From assembly GCA_021018995.1 (NCBI GenBank), contig CM037590.1, positions 67,489,597 to 67,553,596 on the forward strand: a DNA stretch of 64,000 bases, given 5' to 3'. Of the stretch, positions 45,977 through 57,639 are shown piece after piece. Under the pieces are notes generated by a model. The model had not been told where the DNA came from and did not search any database. It worked only from the letters and a program-made list of their open reading frames with translations. The position numbers and the translations under genes were made by a program. Each line of letters starts with the position of its first letter. The first letter of the stretch is position 1. The DNA comes from Chloranthus sessilifolius (taxonomy: Eukaryota > Streptophyta > Magnoliopsida > Chloranthales > Chloranthaceae).

Positions 45977-48335
45977 AATTTCGTGCTGAATCCGTGCCAT
46001 CAGGATCATGCTCTGGATGATCCTTAGGACAAATCACACAATATCTGTATATAAAGCGGAATTATACAGATAAAATCCCACAGCGGCAAGTAGAGTCATC
46101 TAATAAATCAATCTAAAAGTAAAAACCATAGAGAAACCTCCATTTATAAATGTAGAAAGTATACATCCTCAAAAGGGAACCAAAAAAAACCATCGGTGAC
46201 AGCCATCCATCACCCAAACAATGGTTCCCAATGATGGTTCCGATAGAATGTATAATAACACTATAAAAGAAATAAAATATACACAAAAATTAATACAAAA
46301 GTGGCCACCAGGCACACATAATCCAAAGTTTCCAAACAATATATACAATCCCAAAAATGTCCAAACTATACCCAGTCTATGGGTAAAAGTCGTCAGCTGG
46401 GTTGTCTATCTCCTCGTCCTCAACCTCAGCCTCAGGATCAGGCTGATAGTCTGGATCGCTCTCAGTACCGGGGGTCACCGCCTCAGAACCTAAATGTTTA
46501 CAAAAACAGGGTGAGCTACATCCTAGCTCAATAGAAGAATTCCAACTAAATTTATATTCTGATTTCATAACATGGTTATCAAAGAACGGAACTGAAAATA
46601 TGCAACAGATGTATAAAACATGAGACATTTATCCAAAACAGTGCAGAATTGATGAATACAACATATAATGACTTAGTGTAGTATACTTAAGTAACTCCCG
46701 TGAGTATAGCACGTGGTAGCCAGATTTGGTCCGATGGATAATCCCAACCATCGTCGTTCACATGAACAATTTTCGGAATTGCAACAATGCCCCACACATG
46801 GAGTGCAATTGTGCCGAGGATTACAAAGCAAATGCACAAGTGTGCCTGAAACGGATATACCATTTAGTAGGATTTTTCAATATTAAACCTCAAATCACAT
46901 GCATACTTATCATACTTAACAGAATTCAGATTTCGGATACGGATGTCAAATGTCGAATCAAGTACAGAATAGAATGCTTATACATATGCTAAACATGCTT
47001 TTTAAAACAGAATTAAACTATGCTGAGATATGTATGACAGATATAAACCATGAGATCAAAAATAAATGCAATTTCGGTTGAATTCCCCTACCTCGGATCA
47101 AGCTCCTTCTAAGCAATTCCAAAGCTTTTTCAAGGCATCTTAGTCTGATCCTAGACCATAAACATGTTACTCTAGGTGTTAGAGTGACCGACTGTGAACT
47201 GGCACAATGTCCAGTGGTTCTGACATATAATTTCTCTAACTGTCTGAAAACAGGGTTTATTGATCGATCAATACCTTGTTGATCGATCAATGAACTCTTC
47301 ATTGATCGATCAACACCCTTGTTGATCGATCACCAAAGCACCCACACATGTATATATTGTACACCATTGATCGATCACCATGTTGGTTGATCGATCAATG
47401 GGTTCTGTATTGATCGATCACCACCACTGTTGATCGATCAATACCTTGTTGATCGATCACCAATGTTAACCCAAAACTCCCCAACTCTCTGCCATAATGT
47501 TCCTTTACTGTTTATATAAATTGATCGATCACCACCACTGTTGATCGATCAATTCCATACTTGGTGATCGATCAACACCCTTGGTGATCGATCACCAATG
47601 TCGAATTTTCAGTCATTAATGGAGTTCACCAACCAAATTTTTCTAACTTATTTTTCTTCTAAAAATCCACTAAAATCTTAACTATTCATATACAACCTAT
47701 ATTTAGGGCATCCAACTGCCCATTTTTAAACAAGGGAGCTCACCTCTATGTGGGCCCTTTCGGGGTTTCGGCAAATACGATTCCGAAGGGTTTTGGATCC
47801 GGCTCTCGGAGTTTACTACAGTTACGACTCGAAGAGGACGAAGCTAAGCTCCGCTTCAATGCACAGCATCAAGACTCAATGTGGACCGTCGTATTTGGCC
47901 CCCTTCACACTCTTATGTCAAACAAATATATAACCTAGGTATTCCTAACCTAGTTTTCTCAAAGAATCTAATCAACCTATATCCTAGTTGCAGATCTCAA
48001 AGGGGAGAGAAGGAGGAGAAGAAGAAGGTAACCATTCCAACCCTCTTCCTTCTCTTATAAGCTACCAACTGAAATATCTTAGATATTTCAGTTGCTTCTT
48101 CAAATTTTGATTCGGCGTAAAACACCAACATGTCGATACGGCGTAATGTACCGTCTCGACATCGTACTCAACTCGGATTGACACGAGTTTTTATACGTGA
48201 ATTAACCCACTTATAGGATAATACTATTTCCATTAATATTATTTTCACAGTTTTAAATTTTTCTGTCTTGATTTCCGTGCCGGGCACGTACATCGATGTG
48301 ATTAGTTTTTGGTTCAAATTTTCTGGGTCATTACA
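45977..48335 (-). repeat. Tekay 5' LTR, about 2.36 kb
   Basis: Near-identical to 36333-38741, with about 14 TGATCGATCA palindromes (47258-47600). Differences include a cluster of substitutions around 46845-46930, one TGATCGATCA unit fewer, and loss of GCGCACCTTCC near 47870. The inner edge is eroded. Confidence 0.93.
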
Positions 48336-49264
48336 CGTAGAGATAGTGATCGTTTTTCATTCCAATCTTCCACACAAGGGATCTTGAGACCATGGTCGAT
48401 CTATTAGACGGTCAATTTTTCACTCCATGTGGCATAGATACCAAAAAATTGACCCTTAAACCACATGGCACACATCATGCTCTATCATCATTTTAGGACC
48501 ACTTTTGGGATCTGTGTGACAGCTCCGATTTTCTCAAGATATTTTTTTTTCTTAACTTTTCACCAAATCCAAATAAGAAAATCTGGACCGCCAGATCGTA
48601 GATCACAATCTGATACAAAATACCTGGTACATCCACACACATGCGAAAATCAAAGTAAATAATATATATGACATAAATATATTTTTCAGTTCTAATATCC
48701 AACGTGAACAATAAATTAAAACAAATCACCAGTGATGACTAACCATCACCTAACAGTGGTGTACAAAGCATGTATAATAACACAAACATACCAAACCCGA
48801 GCTCACCAAAATCCACAAAGCACTAATTCTACGATCCCAAAACAAAATACAAATCTTTATGCGGAAGCTCCTTATCTTTTAGTGTGTAATCTGGGCCCTC
48901 CTCAAACCTATACCTGTGACGTATAGTCAGGGTGAGCTACATCTAAGCTCAGTAGAGAAAACTGATAACAATATACATCTTATCACATGCAGAGATTCAA
49001 AGACAAGATCAAAACATTTTCATATTCAAAACAGAAACTGAATTCAAAGTCATTTTTCCTTATCAAAACTGAAACTGATGTCAAAAGCATTTTCTTATCA
49101 AAAATATTTTCTTATCTTTGATTTACTAAATTTGATTTTCACTCACTTACATGTCTTATATATTCTTACGTGGCTTATTCACATTCCTTACATGCCCTTA
49201 CTTGGCTTACTTACATGTCTTAACCTTCTTACATAGCTTACTTACATATCTTATACATTTTTAC

Positions 49265-49545
49265 TTAGCTTACACAATTCGATTCACGGATATTCCGTCG
49301 TGCCGGTTCGATTCACGGAGACTGCCGTGCCAGTTCGATTCACACTCACTTACATATCTTACATATTCAATTCACGGGTATCCCACTGCGCCGGTTCGAT
49401 TTACGGATATCCCACCGTATCAGTTTGATTCACGGAGACTATCGTACCAATTCGATTCACAGTTATCAGCCGTGTCGGTTCGATTCACGAAGACTGCCGT
49501 ACCAGTTCGATTCACGGTTAGCCGTCGTGCCGGTTCGATTCTGCT
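49265..49545. repeat. Tandem GGTTCGATTCACGG...CCGTGCC hairpin repeat in the LTR
   Basis: About nine units of roughly 27-36 bp. Each has GGTTCGATTCACGG, then GATATCCC or AGACTG, then CCGTGCC, so CACGG and CCGTG pair inside each unit. A second short tandem (CATAGCGGTCCAC, 49569-49690) follows. Related CACGTCGG/CCGTGTC text is in the solo LTR at 14400-14470. Confidence 0.85.
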
Positions 49546-50469
49546 CTAGCGGCCCATAGCGTACTATATAATCCATCAATAACGGTCCACACATATACAT
49601 ATAATCCGCCCATAGCGGTCCACGGTATACTCATAATCTACTCATAGCGGTCTACATTGTACTTCTAATCCGCCCATAGTAGTCCACATTGTGACAAGGC
49701 TTACACGTTCGATTTACTTACATAGCTTACACATTCAATTTTCTTACATTACTTTCGGGTTCGATTCAAAGCTTATGTTCAATTTGTGTTCAGGTTCATA
49801 TACATATTCAACTGTCCAATGCATTCAAAAACTCAGACGAAAATAAATTCTTAATAATCAAAAGCATTTCAAAAATATAAATGCCAATAAATTCAGTAAA
49901 AATTAAATTTTCATTTCTAAAAGCATAGATTCGAAAGATTCGAAGTTCTTCATGACATTCGGAGTTCAAAAGTCAAAGCTCAAAATTCATATTCAAAATT
50001 GACAGAATTCAGAATTTAAAATTCAAATCATGATTCAAATCACATTTTATTCGATCATATCAATCATATATGAAATTAAATAAAAATACAATCGTGTATT
50101 GGATTTTTCCCACCTTAACCTCAAAGTTACGCGAGCCAAGCAAAGTCCTATCAATAACTTCTCATTCAATCTATATCATATGCACACCATGATACATTAA
50201 GGATTAACACTAATCACTAACAATTTAGACATATATAAGTATCTTTTCAAAAAGAAGCGAAAACGGACAATTTCGTGTTAACCTAGAGTTTAACGTAACT
50301 TTCCCCCTAAATTTTGGCCTTTAAACCTTTATATTCATGAGTTATTTAATTTACAAAAGTTGTAGATTTTGTTGTCCTCTTTCCAACGCCTCAAGAATCA
50401 CGTCAATCAGAGTTCGGAGTAAAACGTTACGACCGAAATACCGAGGTAGTGTCGGCAAGCATGTTAAAA

Positions 50470-50625
50470 CCGACCGAACGATTTTCAAATTTGATCGAAC
50501 GATTACTTATTTCGATCGAACGATTTTCATTTTGATCGAACGATTTTGTTCTGATGCCTTCAGATTCATAGCTCGACAAAATCAATCGATCGGTTTTCAT
50601 TTCGATCGAATGATTTTGTCAGATT
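50470..50625. repeat. GATCGAACGATTTT motif array
   Basis: About seven copies of a GATCGAACGAT core with T-rich spacers, located about 0.73-0.88 kb from the coding-strand start of the LTR. This corresponds in place to the palindrome arrays of the other Tekay LTRs. Confidence 0.9.
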
Positions 50626-51407
50626 TCACCCCAAATTCGGGTTTTAACTTCCCAACTCATTTTTCTTTAAAGCCTAATCCCTTCTTTTAAATTTTCACAC
50701 ACATACTAACTAGATTTCTAACACATATGCAAAAACACCACTTAATCAAAATTCTTACCTCTTAAATCGATCGATTCCTCGCTTCAAGCTTTCACACAGT
50801 AAGTTAGGTTTTCTTAGCTTGGAGCTTTGGATTCCACACGATCCCAAGTCAGCAATTGAAACACCTTCTTTGATCCTTCGCACACATGCATACAACGCAT
50901 CCAAAGCCCTTCTCTTCTTCTTTCTCTTCTCTGTCAAACCCAAAAGAAACCCCAAACAAATTCCAACCGGTTCAGGCTCCCCTTGGAAACTTGCCTTTTT
51001 ATAACATAAATGGCTAATTCCCCCATACAACACATACACTCCTCTTGGGTGTTAGCCTTATCCAAGGAACTAGCCTCTACGTGAAACCAATACACCTAAG
51101 CGAGGTGTTTGCTGTTATAGAATTAATATTTTCGTTCAGTGTGAGGCTTGTACACCAAAATCACCTATCAATCGGACTCAGTGTTGGGCCAATACACACC
51201 ACTACGGTGTATGAACTTATCCTAAAAATCTCACACGCATTCAAACTGACAGAAAACGATCATGTTTGAAAATTTTGAACGGTGACGTGTTTCTTAATAG
51301 ACATGCACTCAATCAGTACCTATAGTTTCAAAATTTTCAGGACGTTACATTCTTTCCACCTTAAACAACTTTCGTCCTCGAAAATTGATGTATTTTATTC
51401 AAAGAGG

Positions 51408-51605
51408 CACTACAAAAAATAAGACTAATAGCGGTAGTTTTTTTTAATAAAAAACTGCCACTATTAGTCCTGTCGCTACAATAACAATAGCGGCAGTTTT
51501 TTGTAGCGACAAGACTAATAGCGGTAGTTTTTTGTAACGACAAGACTAATAGCGGCAATTTTTTATTAAAAAAAACTGCCGCTAATAGTCTTATTTTTTG
51601 TAGTA
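51408..51605. mobile_element. CACTA-type MITE, copy 1
   Basis: Begins CACTACAAAAAATAAGACTA and ends ATTTTTTGTAGTA (expected TAGTG), flanked by AGG on both sides (51405-51407, 51606-51608), the 3-bp duplication of CACTA elements. The inside is built of repeated AATAGCGGCAGTTTTTT words in both orientations. Confidence 0.9.
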
Positions 51606-51698
51606 AGGTGAGGACATTTGGTAGTCCCAAATCAGAGTAATCATCTCTTAAAGAGTCAATGATTCAACATTAACAGAATTCGGGGTCATTACAATCTG

Positions 51699-52478
51699 TG
51701 CCACATGGGATAAAAACTTTGACTGTCTGATGATACATCCATGGTCTCAAAATCATTTGGGTAGAAAATTGGAATAAAAATGGCCATCATCATCGGATTT
51801 AATGAAGACATCAGTTTTCATTATAGGCGCCGACTAATACTCGAGTAGGTGCTAATAGAAGTACCTTATTATGTATGGGATAAATTGGTCATTTTAAATA
51901 TTAGCGAGACCCTTAAAAACGTGCAGGCAATAGAGGTTAATTTCTTCTCAGACTCGCATGGCATATTAGTTATCATATTCTCAAAAGGTCGGGAGTTCAA
52001 CGTTTGGTAGCCGGCCAACACAATAATATATTTTGTAATTTTGCATTGTTTGGTAAAACTCCATACTTTTTACCTGATTCTTTTTCATTCTGTCGGTGGT
52101 CAGAGAGAGCCCTGTCACAAAATTCTCCGGATAGGTAATCTGTCAAACTTTTCGTGAATGTTCGGCTGATTTGTCGATTCTCCAACTTTTATTTTATTTT
52201 TAGATTTTTATCATGGCAATACATGCTTTAGTCTCACTTTGTATTATTTATGATAGTAAATTGTTAATGCATGTGGATAAGGTAATACAATTATTTTACT
52301 GTTTGAAGATATTGTTTTTAGCCTCAAATAGGTTAACATACAATTTTTTATATTCTAATAGTCTCCTAAAAATTTTATATTTCTAAAAAATTTCCCATAT
52401 TTTTTTTCGAAATCTTTCCCGGAATTAAACCGAACTGACACCTCACGAAATGATTGTCAAATCCAAATTTAATTACTA

Positions 52479-52480
<2 letters not shown>
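51699..52480. other. Right foldback arm and AT-rich spacer; no gene seen
   Basis: 51700-51897 is the right arm of the foldback element. The rest to 52480 is AT-rich with no recognised domain. Confidence 0.5.

Positions 52481-52536
<56 letters not shown>
52481..52536. repeat. (AT)28 microsatellite
   Basis: Perfect AT run adjoining the left edge of the copy-B block of the duplicated YUCCA flank. Confidence 0.95.
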
Positions 52537-52538
<2 letters not shown>

Positions 52539-52833
52539 GAGTTTCATTAATTGGAGACAAAAAGAATTAGAAAAGAGAACAGAGTTACATCTCAGACAAC
52601 TAGATAGTGACTACTCCATGGTATGTACAGTCCATAAATGAGTTTTTGTTAATGAATGTAGCCAAGAAAATGGGCCAACTTCAATTCAATAGTACTCAAA
52701 TCATTTAACAATGTCAGGTTAAAACTTGAATAAGGGGAATTGCTCCTGGGCTTCTTTATTTCGTTCTTGTTTTTTTTACTGTCTTCTTTCATCAATAAAA
52801 TCGATTTCCATTGCCCTTTTATAGGTATGAGCT
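52537..52833 (+). repeat. Copy B of the YUCCA-flank segment, left part (continues at 58629-58720)
   Basis: Matches 5866-6235 with indels (GAGTTTCATTAATTGGAGAC, TAGCCAAGAAAAT, TTCTTTCATCAATAAAATCGAT). The hAT element splits it exactly at TATGAGCT; the text resumes at 58629 with TATGAGCTTCTTGGTCTCTC, matching 6231-6290. Confidence 0.8.
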
Positions 52834-52848
52834 CAAGGGTCAAAATAC

Positions 52849-52945
52849 CGGTTTTCCGGTACGTATCGTCCGGACCTCTCGGACGATACGTACCGGGTAT
52901 CGTCCGATACATTCAATGTATCGGCGATACATTGAATGTATCGGT
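52849..52945. repeat. hAT left subterminal palindromes
   Basis: CCGGTTTTCCGG, GTATCGTCC-GG-ACC..GGACGATAC, GTATCGTCCGATAC and a repeated CATTGAATGTATCGG word. They mirror the array at the right end (58385-58625) and are probable transposase-binding sites (inference). Confidence 0.85.
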
Positions 52946-53364
52946 TTGAAACATTGAAAAAATCGTTTTTTTTTTTTTAAATCCCAAAAAATCTGAAAAA
53001 ATTATATTTATTTATTTTGTATTTATTTCAACTATTTTTGCTTTTATTTTTGACATATTTGATGCATTATTTAGATGAATATATAAGTAAGATGCCTATT
53101 TTGTAACTTAACCCAAGTCACATGCCTATTTTGTAACTTATTTTTGTCTTAAGATCACATTTTTGACTTAATGTAATAGATCTTCTAACATTATGTTCGA
53201 TCAGCTGATCACATGCCTATTTTATTAACAATATTTCATAATTTGATCGTCGCAGACACGCATAAAGTAAATTACAATATATATTGACAAAAATAAATTA
53301 TATATTGTCAAAAATAATAGCTATGTTGATAAAAATAAGTTTAATTGTACATAAAAAACTTACT

Positions 53365-56300
53365 TTAGAGCCACATTGAATTTCGTGGTGGTTCTTGGCC
53401 CTCATGATCATCGTCATCATCGCGGTCTGAAGCTTTCCGGCCTTTGCCTATAATGTTGCCCATATTGATACCCATGATTATATGTGCCCCCTTGAAACTA
53501 AGGCTCAGTGTAGTACGTAAAGGCCGATCCTCCAAAAATCTGACCAACGAAGTCATATGACACCGAATAGGTTTGTTGTGGCTGGTAGTATGGGTTACTA
53601 GTTGCTGAATCTTCGATATTTTGCAAACTGAATCCCCCGAAGCTAGAAGTCATATAACCCATATCCGTATCATCTTGTGGTGGTGGTGGTGGTGGTGTTT
53701 GATATGATCCCGACGCTCCTCTTCCTTCAACCCCTCTCATTCTGAATGTAGGAGTGTCGAACTGTGTTAACGGCGTCGAGTCATTGTCCCATGCCGCCAT
53801 ATCTCTATAAGGATCAGAGGTACCAGCTTCCTCCCCTCCACCACTAGTGCCAACATCCCCTCCACCATTATGCCCTCCACCATCATCCTCACCACTCCCA
53901 TCATCACTACAAGCGTTTGGTCATCGATCCAACTCGAATGACGATTCAATCTTCTTTCCGCCTCGGTGGTTGGGAAGCTTCTTTGCTCGCTTACTCTTTC
54001 AAAGATTGTCCACCATTCTGCTCTCACTATCCAAGACTGGCTCTTCTCTCTCTTCGATCCATTCATTCAAAGGGTCATCCTCCTCGAATATATAATCCAA
54101 CTGGATGGGATCAAAATAATCACCGTCTGCAAGGTAGAATATGATAGATGAATTAGTATAATATGTAAGTAAGACTTCATATAATTGAGGATCTAAGACT
54201 TCATGTAATTGCTTACCACGGTTGGTCCTCTGTATATTCCTGACCCTTAATCGCATGTTGTAGTGGCAGTAGACTAACTTTTCCAATCGGTCCATAGTTA
54301 GTCTATTCCTTGTCTTAGTATGAATCAGAGAGAAAGTGCTCCAATTCCGCTCGCAGTTGGACGAGGAACACGTTTGCGACAATACCCTCATTGCGCCCCA
54401 ATATCGGACCATCACCTCCATAATGCATCCACCAATCAGCGGGTTTGTCGTGTTTAATTTGGGATTGCGCCAACGGGGTCCCAAATGACCCATGTCTCTT
54501 GCGAAATATGTCAATCTATAAAGATGAAATACAGTAAGGCACATATCAATAAATAGATGATAATATCACATGACATTTGACTTATTACTTATAAGGTATG
54601 ATACTATGATCACTCACATCTCTTATGGCTTGGCCTTGGTCCGCCAACTCAGGGAGCATTCTTTGGATTACATTGAGCAAACCGGTATACACTTCATCAG
54701 TGTCGCCATTTCAAGCGTCGCGATATCGAAGGTCGATTCAAGTAGTGTACATGAGCAATTTCATCAGTATATGAAAATAATGAATAAATAAATAAAAATC
54801 ACTACATAATTGTGCAACATGTTATACCTGCTGCATGCAAGTACTGGTGAAATTATGCATCCCACCTCTTGTCGATAATCGCCCAGTATCGTTTATATTT
54901 TGTAGGGCATTTGATTTTTATAGCCAATTTTGCCTTATCTATTGACTCATAAACGTACCCCATTGTTGGTTTGTCATCACCATCAACCAATCTCAATACT
55001 TGCACCAACGGGGTAGTGACGGCGATCAGGTGGTCGACATCTGCCAAAATCATGCGTCTTTGTAGATCGGTCAAGAACCTTGCAAGCTAGTCTCTTCGCT
55101 CGTGGGAGTCCTATTTCATGTTGATTCCATTCTTCTGACGATACCATGCTTTTCAGCTCATGCCTATATCTAGCCAAACTCTGTAGGGCTAAGAACTATG
55201 TTGCAAAACGTGTAATCGCAGGTCGGAGCAACTCATTGTTCGTGAAGGCTCTCATTAAATTGACCAGCTTGTCACTGTTGTACAAGTAGGAAGTAATCGT
55301 TCTTCCCTTTTGAATAGTTGCCTGTGCCTTGCTTCTCTTTCCTAAATCCTCAAGAATGAGGTCCATGATAGCTGCGGATCGATCCAGGTGGCGTCTCTTC
55401 ACCATTAGTTTTAATCCAAATGCTTTGTAGTTTGCCGCATTGTCGTACCTACCACCGACAACCACGCTCTCCAACCTCATGAACTACCATATCCATTAGT
55501 TTAAAGAGGTAGTCAGCAGTCTTTACGTGACTAGAAGCATCAACTGATTTCAAAAATACTGTCCCGGCATCGCTGTAAACTAAAAAGTTTATCAAGCTCT
55601 TCTTTGTGGGACCAGTCCATCCATCGCACATAATTGTGCAACCTCTCTCATCCCATACATCCTCAAAGCTCTGTACATAGGTAGTTATCTCATCGTACTC
55701 ATCTGTTAGTAAGGGCCCAGATATCTCATATGGAGAAGGCTTTTTAACTCCTGGACCAACTTCTGCACTTGTATCAATCATGCTTTTGAAGTACTGAGTC
55801 CTGCCTTGGCTCGAATGTGGTTGTATATAAAAACTTGGCAATGAATTTTCCAAGCTTCTTCCCCATTTTGCAAGTGAGATTGCACTCAATTTGGTTTGTT
55901 TGGAGCTTTCATGCGATACATGAATGGATCCATAATGTGTATGCGGCCTCTAGTAGACGGCCTATAATCCCTCCCGGATCTTCCCTCACGCAACATCCTC
56001 ATCAACATCAACAACATGTGGCCTATGACTAGATCCACCACCGGTAGCAGGCATGGATGGGCCCCTCAACCTGGTCCGAAACCGATAATCGGCTTCTTCC
56101 TGATCTCGATTTGTGCCCTAGCACTCTCTCTCATAGCTCTCGCTATCTGCTCATCCTCATCCTCATTCTCATCATCCTCAGGTGCATCTGATGTAAACTG
56201 TGGATCTGACCTCCTGATTCTCTCATATATTTTCCTATCACGATCGGCTTCAGCTTTTTTCTTTCCCTTTGCCGCTTGTAAACTAGCTCTGATATTTTCT

Positions 56301-56480
56301 TTTACCTCTCTGGGTACACTAGGACACCCTCTTGTCTCTCCCTTTACATGAGCCAGATGCTCCTTTAATCGTGTGATACCTCCTCCCAGTAATTTTTTTC
56401 CACAAAGATTACATTAAATCTGGAGTCTATTACCATCTATTGTTGTACCATATTGTCACGCTGAATCTGTCGAACGTACC
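53365..56480 (-). pseudogene. hAT transposase, decayed
   Basis: On the minus strand: a BED-type zinc finger (CNLCGKKLLGGGITRLKEHLAH, about 56350-56415), then an acidic and basic linker, then a DUF659-type catalytic N-part (CTIMCDGWTGPTKKSLINFL, about 55560-55640). Next come RSAAIMDLILEDL and RRMILADVDHLIAVTTPLV, and the C-terminal hAT dimerisation domain (WRNPKLNTTNPLIGG...NCERNWSTFSLIHTKTRNRL, about 54300-54480). A Pro/Gln-rich tail (to about 53500) ends the trace. Stops and frame changes separate the blocks, for example a TAA before CNLCGKK. Introns were not resolved. The transposase would excise and reinsert the element. Confidence 0.88.
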
Positions 56481-56609
56481 ATATTTATTTATTTCACCTG
56501 CATGAATGAGCAAACGATTGAAAATAAACATCTAATTTACACTTAAAAATAAAATTTATACTTGAAAATAAAATTTATAAGAGTAAACATATAATTTACA
56601 CTTGAAAAT

Positions 56610-57165
56610 AAAATTTATTTTTTAATTATTGCTATTTTAAAAATATCAGATTATATTTTATCAAATTTATTTGATATTATTATAATTTTTAAATATTTAT
56701 TTGATATTATTATAATTTATGAATATTTATTTGATATTATTTTAATTTATGAATATTTATTTGATATTATTATAATATATAAATGTTTATTTGATATTAT
56801 TTTAATTTATGAATATTTATTTGATATTATTATAATTTATTAATGTTTATTTGATATTATTATAATTTTTTAATGTTTATTTTATATTATTTTAATTTTT
56901 GAATATTTATTTGATATTATTTTAATTTATGAATATTTATTTGATATTATTATAATTTATTAATGTTTATTTAATATTATTTTAATTTATGAATATTTAT
57001 TTCATATTATTTTAATTTATGAATATTTATTTGATATTATTATAATTTATTAATGTTTATTTGATATTATTTTAATTTATGAATATTTATTTCATATTAT
57101 TTTAATTTATGAATATTTATTTGATATTATTTTAATTTTTAAATATTTATTTGAAATTTATTCCA
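56610..57165. repeat. Minisatellite of TTATTTGATATTATTWTAAT type
   Basis: About 17 units of roughly 30 bp (TTTATTTGATATTATTATAA then TTTATGAATA), slightly diverged, inside the hAT element upstream of the transposase. It is followed to about 57560 by repeated TATGTGACCCATAT words. Confidence 0.92.
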
Positions 57166-57639
57166 TATTATTCTAAAATTTTATGGGACATATCCCATAA
57201 TATAAATTATTTTAATTATATGTGACAGTCACATATAATCAATATGAGTCACATATAATCAATATGGGTCACATATAATTAAATTTATTATTAAAATAAA
57301 TATGTGACCCATATTAATTTTAATAATAAATTTAATTATATGTGACCCATATTGACCTTATTATTTTATTAATTATATGTGACCGATATGATATGTGACC
57401 CATATTGACCTTATTATTTTATTAATTATATGTGACCCATATTATATGTGGCCCATATTGATTGCATGTGACCCTTAATTATAATTATTTATATTATTTT
57501 TTACCTATCAATTTAAATATTTTAAATGGGGTCACATATAATTATTTTTGACCCATCATATTATTTTTGACCAATTATTTATATTATTTTTAATTAATTT
57601 AAATATTTTAAATAATTTAAATAATTATTTATATTATTT

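Larger units (their letters stand above)
36333..48335 (-). mobile_element. Full-length Tekay-type chromovirus (Ty3/Gypsy), 12.0 kb
   Basis: Bounded by TGTGACAG... and ...GGTCATTACA and by the perfect 5-bp duplication CGTAG (36328-36332 and 48336-48340). It reads on the minus strand: 5' LTR (about 45977-48335), leader, gag, protease, RT-RNaseH, integrase with chromodomain, an extra ORF, purine tract, 3' LTR (36333-38741). LTRs over 2 kb and the C-terminal chromodomain point to the Tekay/Del lineage. The two LTRs differ by only a few dozen substitutions and small indels, yet the coding region has several frameshifts. Confidence 0.96.
48515..51693 (-). mobile_element. Second Tekay-type element, internally deleted
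   Basis: Starts TGTGACAGCTCC and ends GGGGTCATTACA with the perfect 5-bp duplication ATCTG (48510-48514 and 51694-51698). A complete LTR (48515-51349) is followed on the right by a purine-tract region (minus strand: TTTTCGAGGACGAAAGTTGT then TTAAGGTGGAAAGAATG). About 340 bp remain before the right terminus, so the internal region and nearly all of the second LTR are deleted. A CACTA MITE is nested in the remnant. The LTR is diverged from the 36-48 kb element and is a different family. Confidence 0.88.
36226..51897. mobile_element. Old foldback element carrying two nested Tekay insertions
   Basis: The left arm is 36226-36332 continued at 48336-48440, and the right arm is about 51700-51897 on the opposite strand. 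Mirrored words include GGCGCCTAT, GAAAACT, CATT, TTTTTNATTCCAAT, TTGAGACCATGG and CATGTGGCA. The Tekay element at 36333-48335 sits in the left arm and the one at 48515-51693 at the loop. Excluding them, the foldback is about 0.5 kb with arms of about 200 bp. Outer ends are approximate. Confidence 0.7.

Noticed and set aside
49151-49549. 132-codon frame in the second Tekay LTR
   Set aside because: Translation of the tandem GGTTCGATTCACGG repeat.
48515-51349. Solo LTR interpretation of the second Tekay element
   Set aside because: A purine-tract region and a second terminal GGTCATTACA at 51693 with the matching duplication show an internally deleted element rather than a simple solo LTR.
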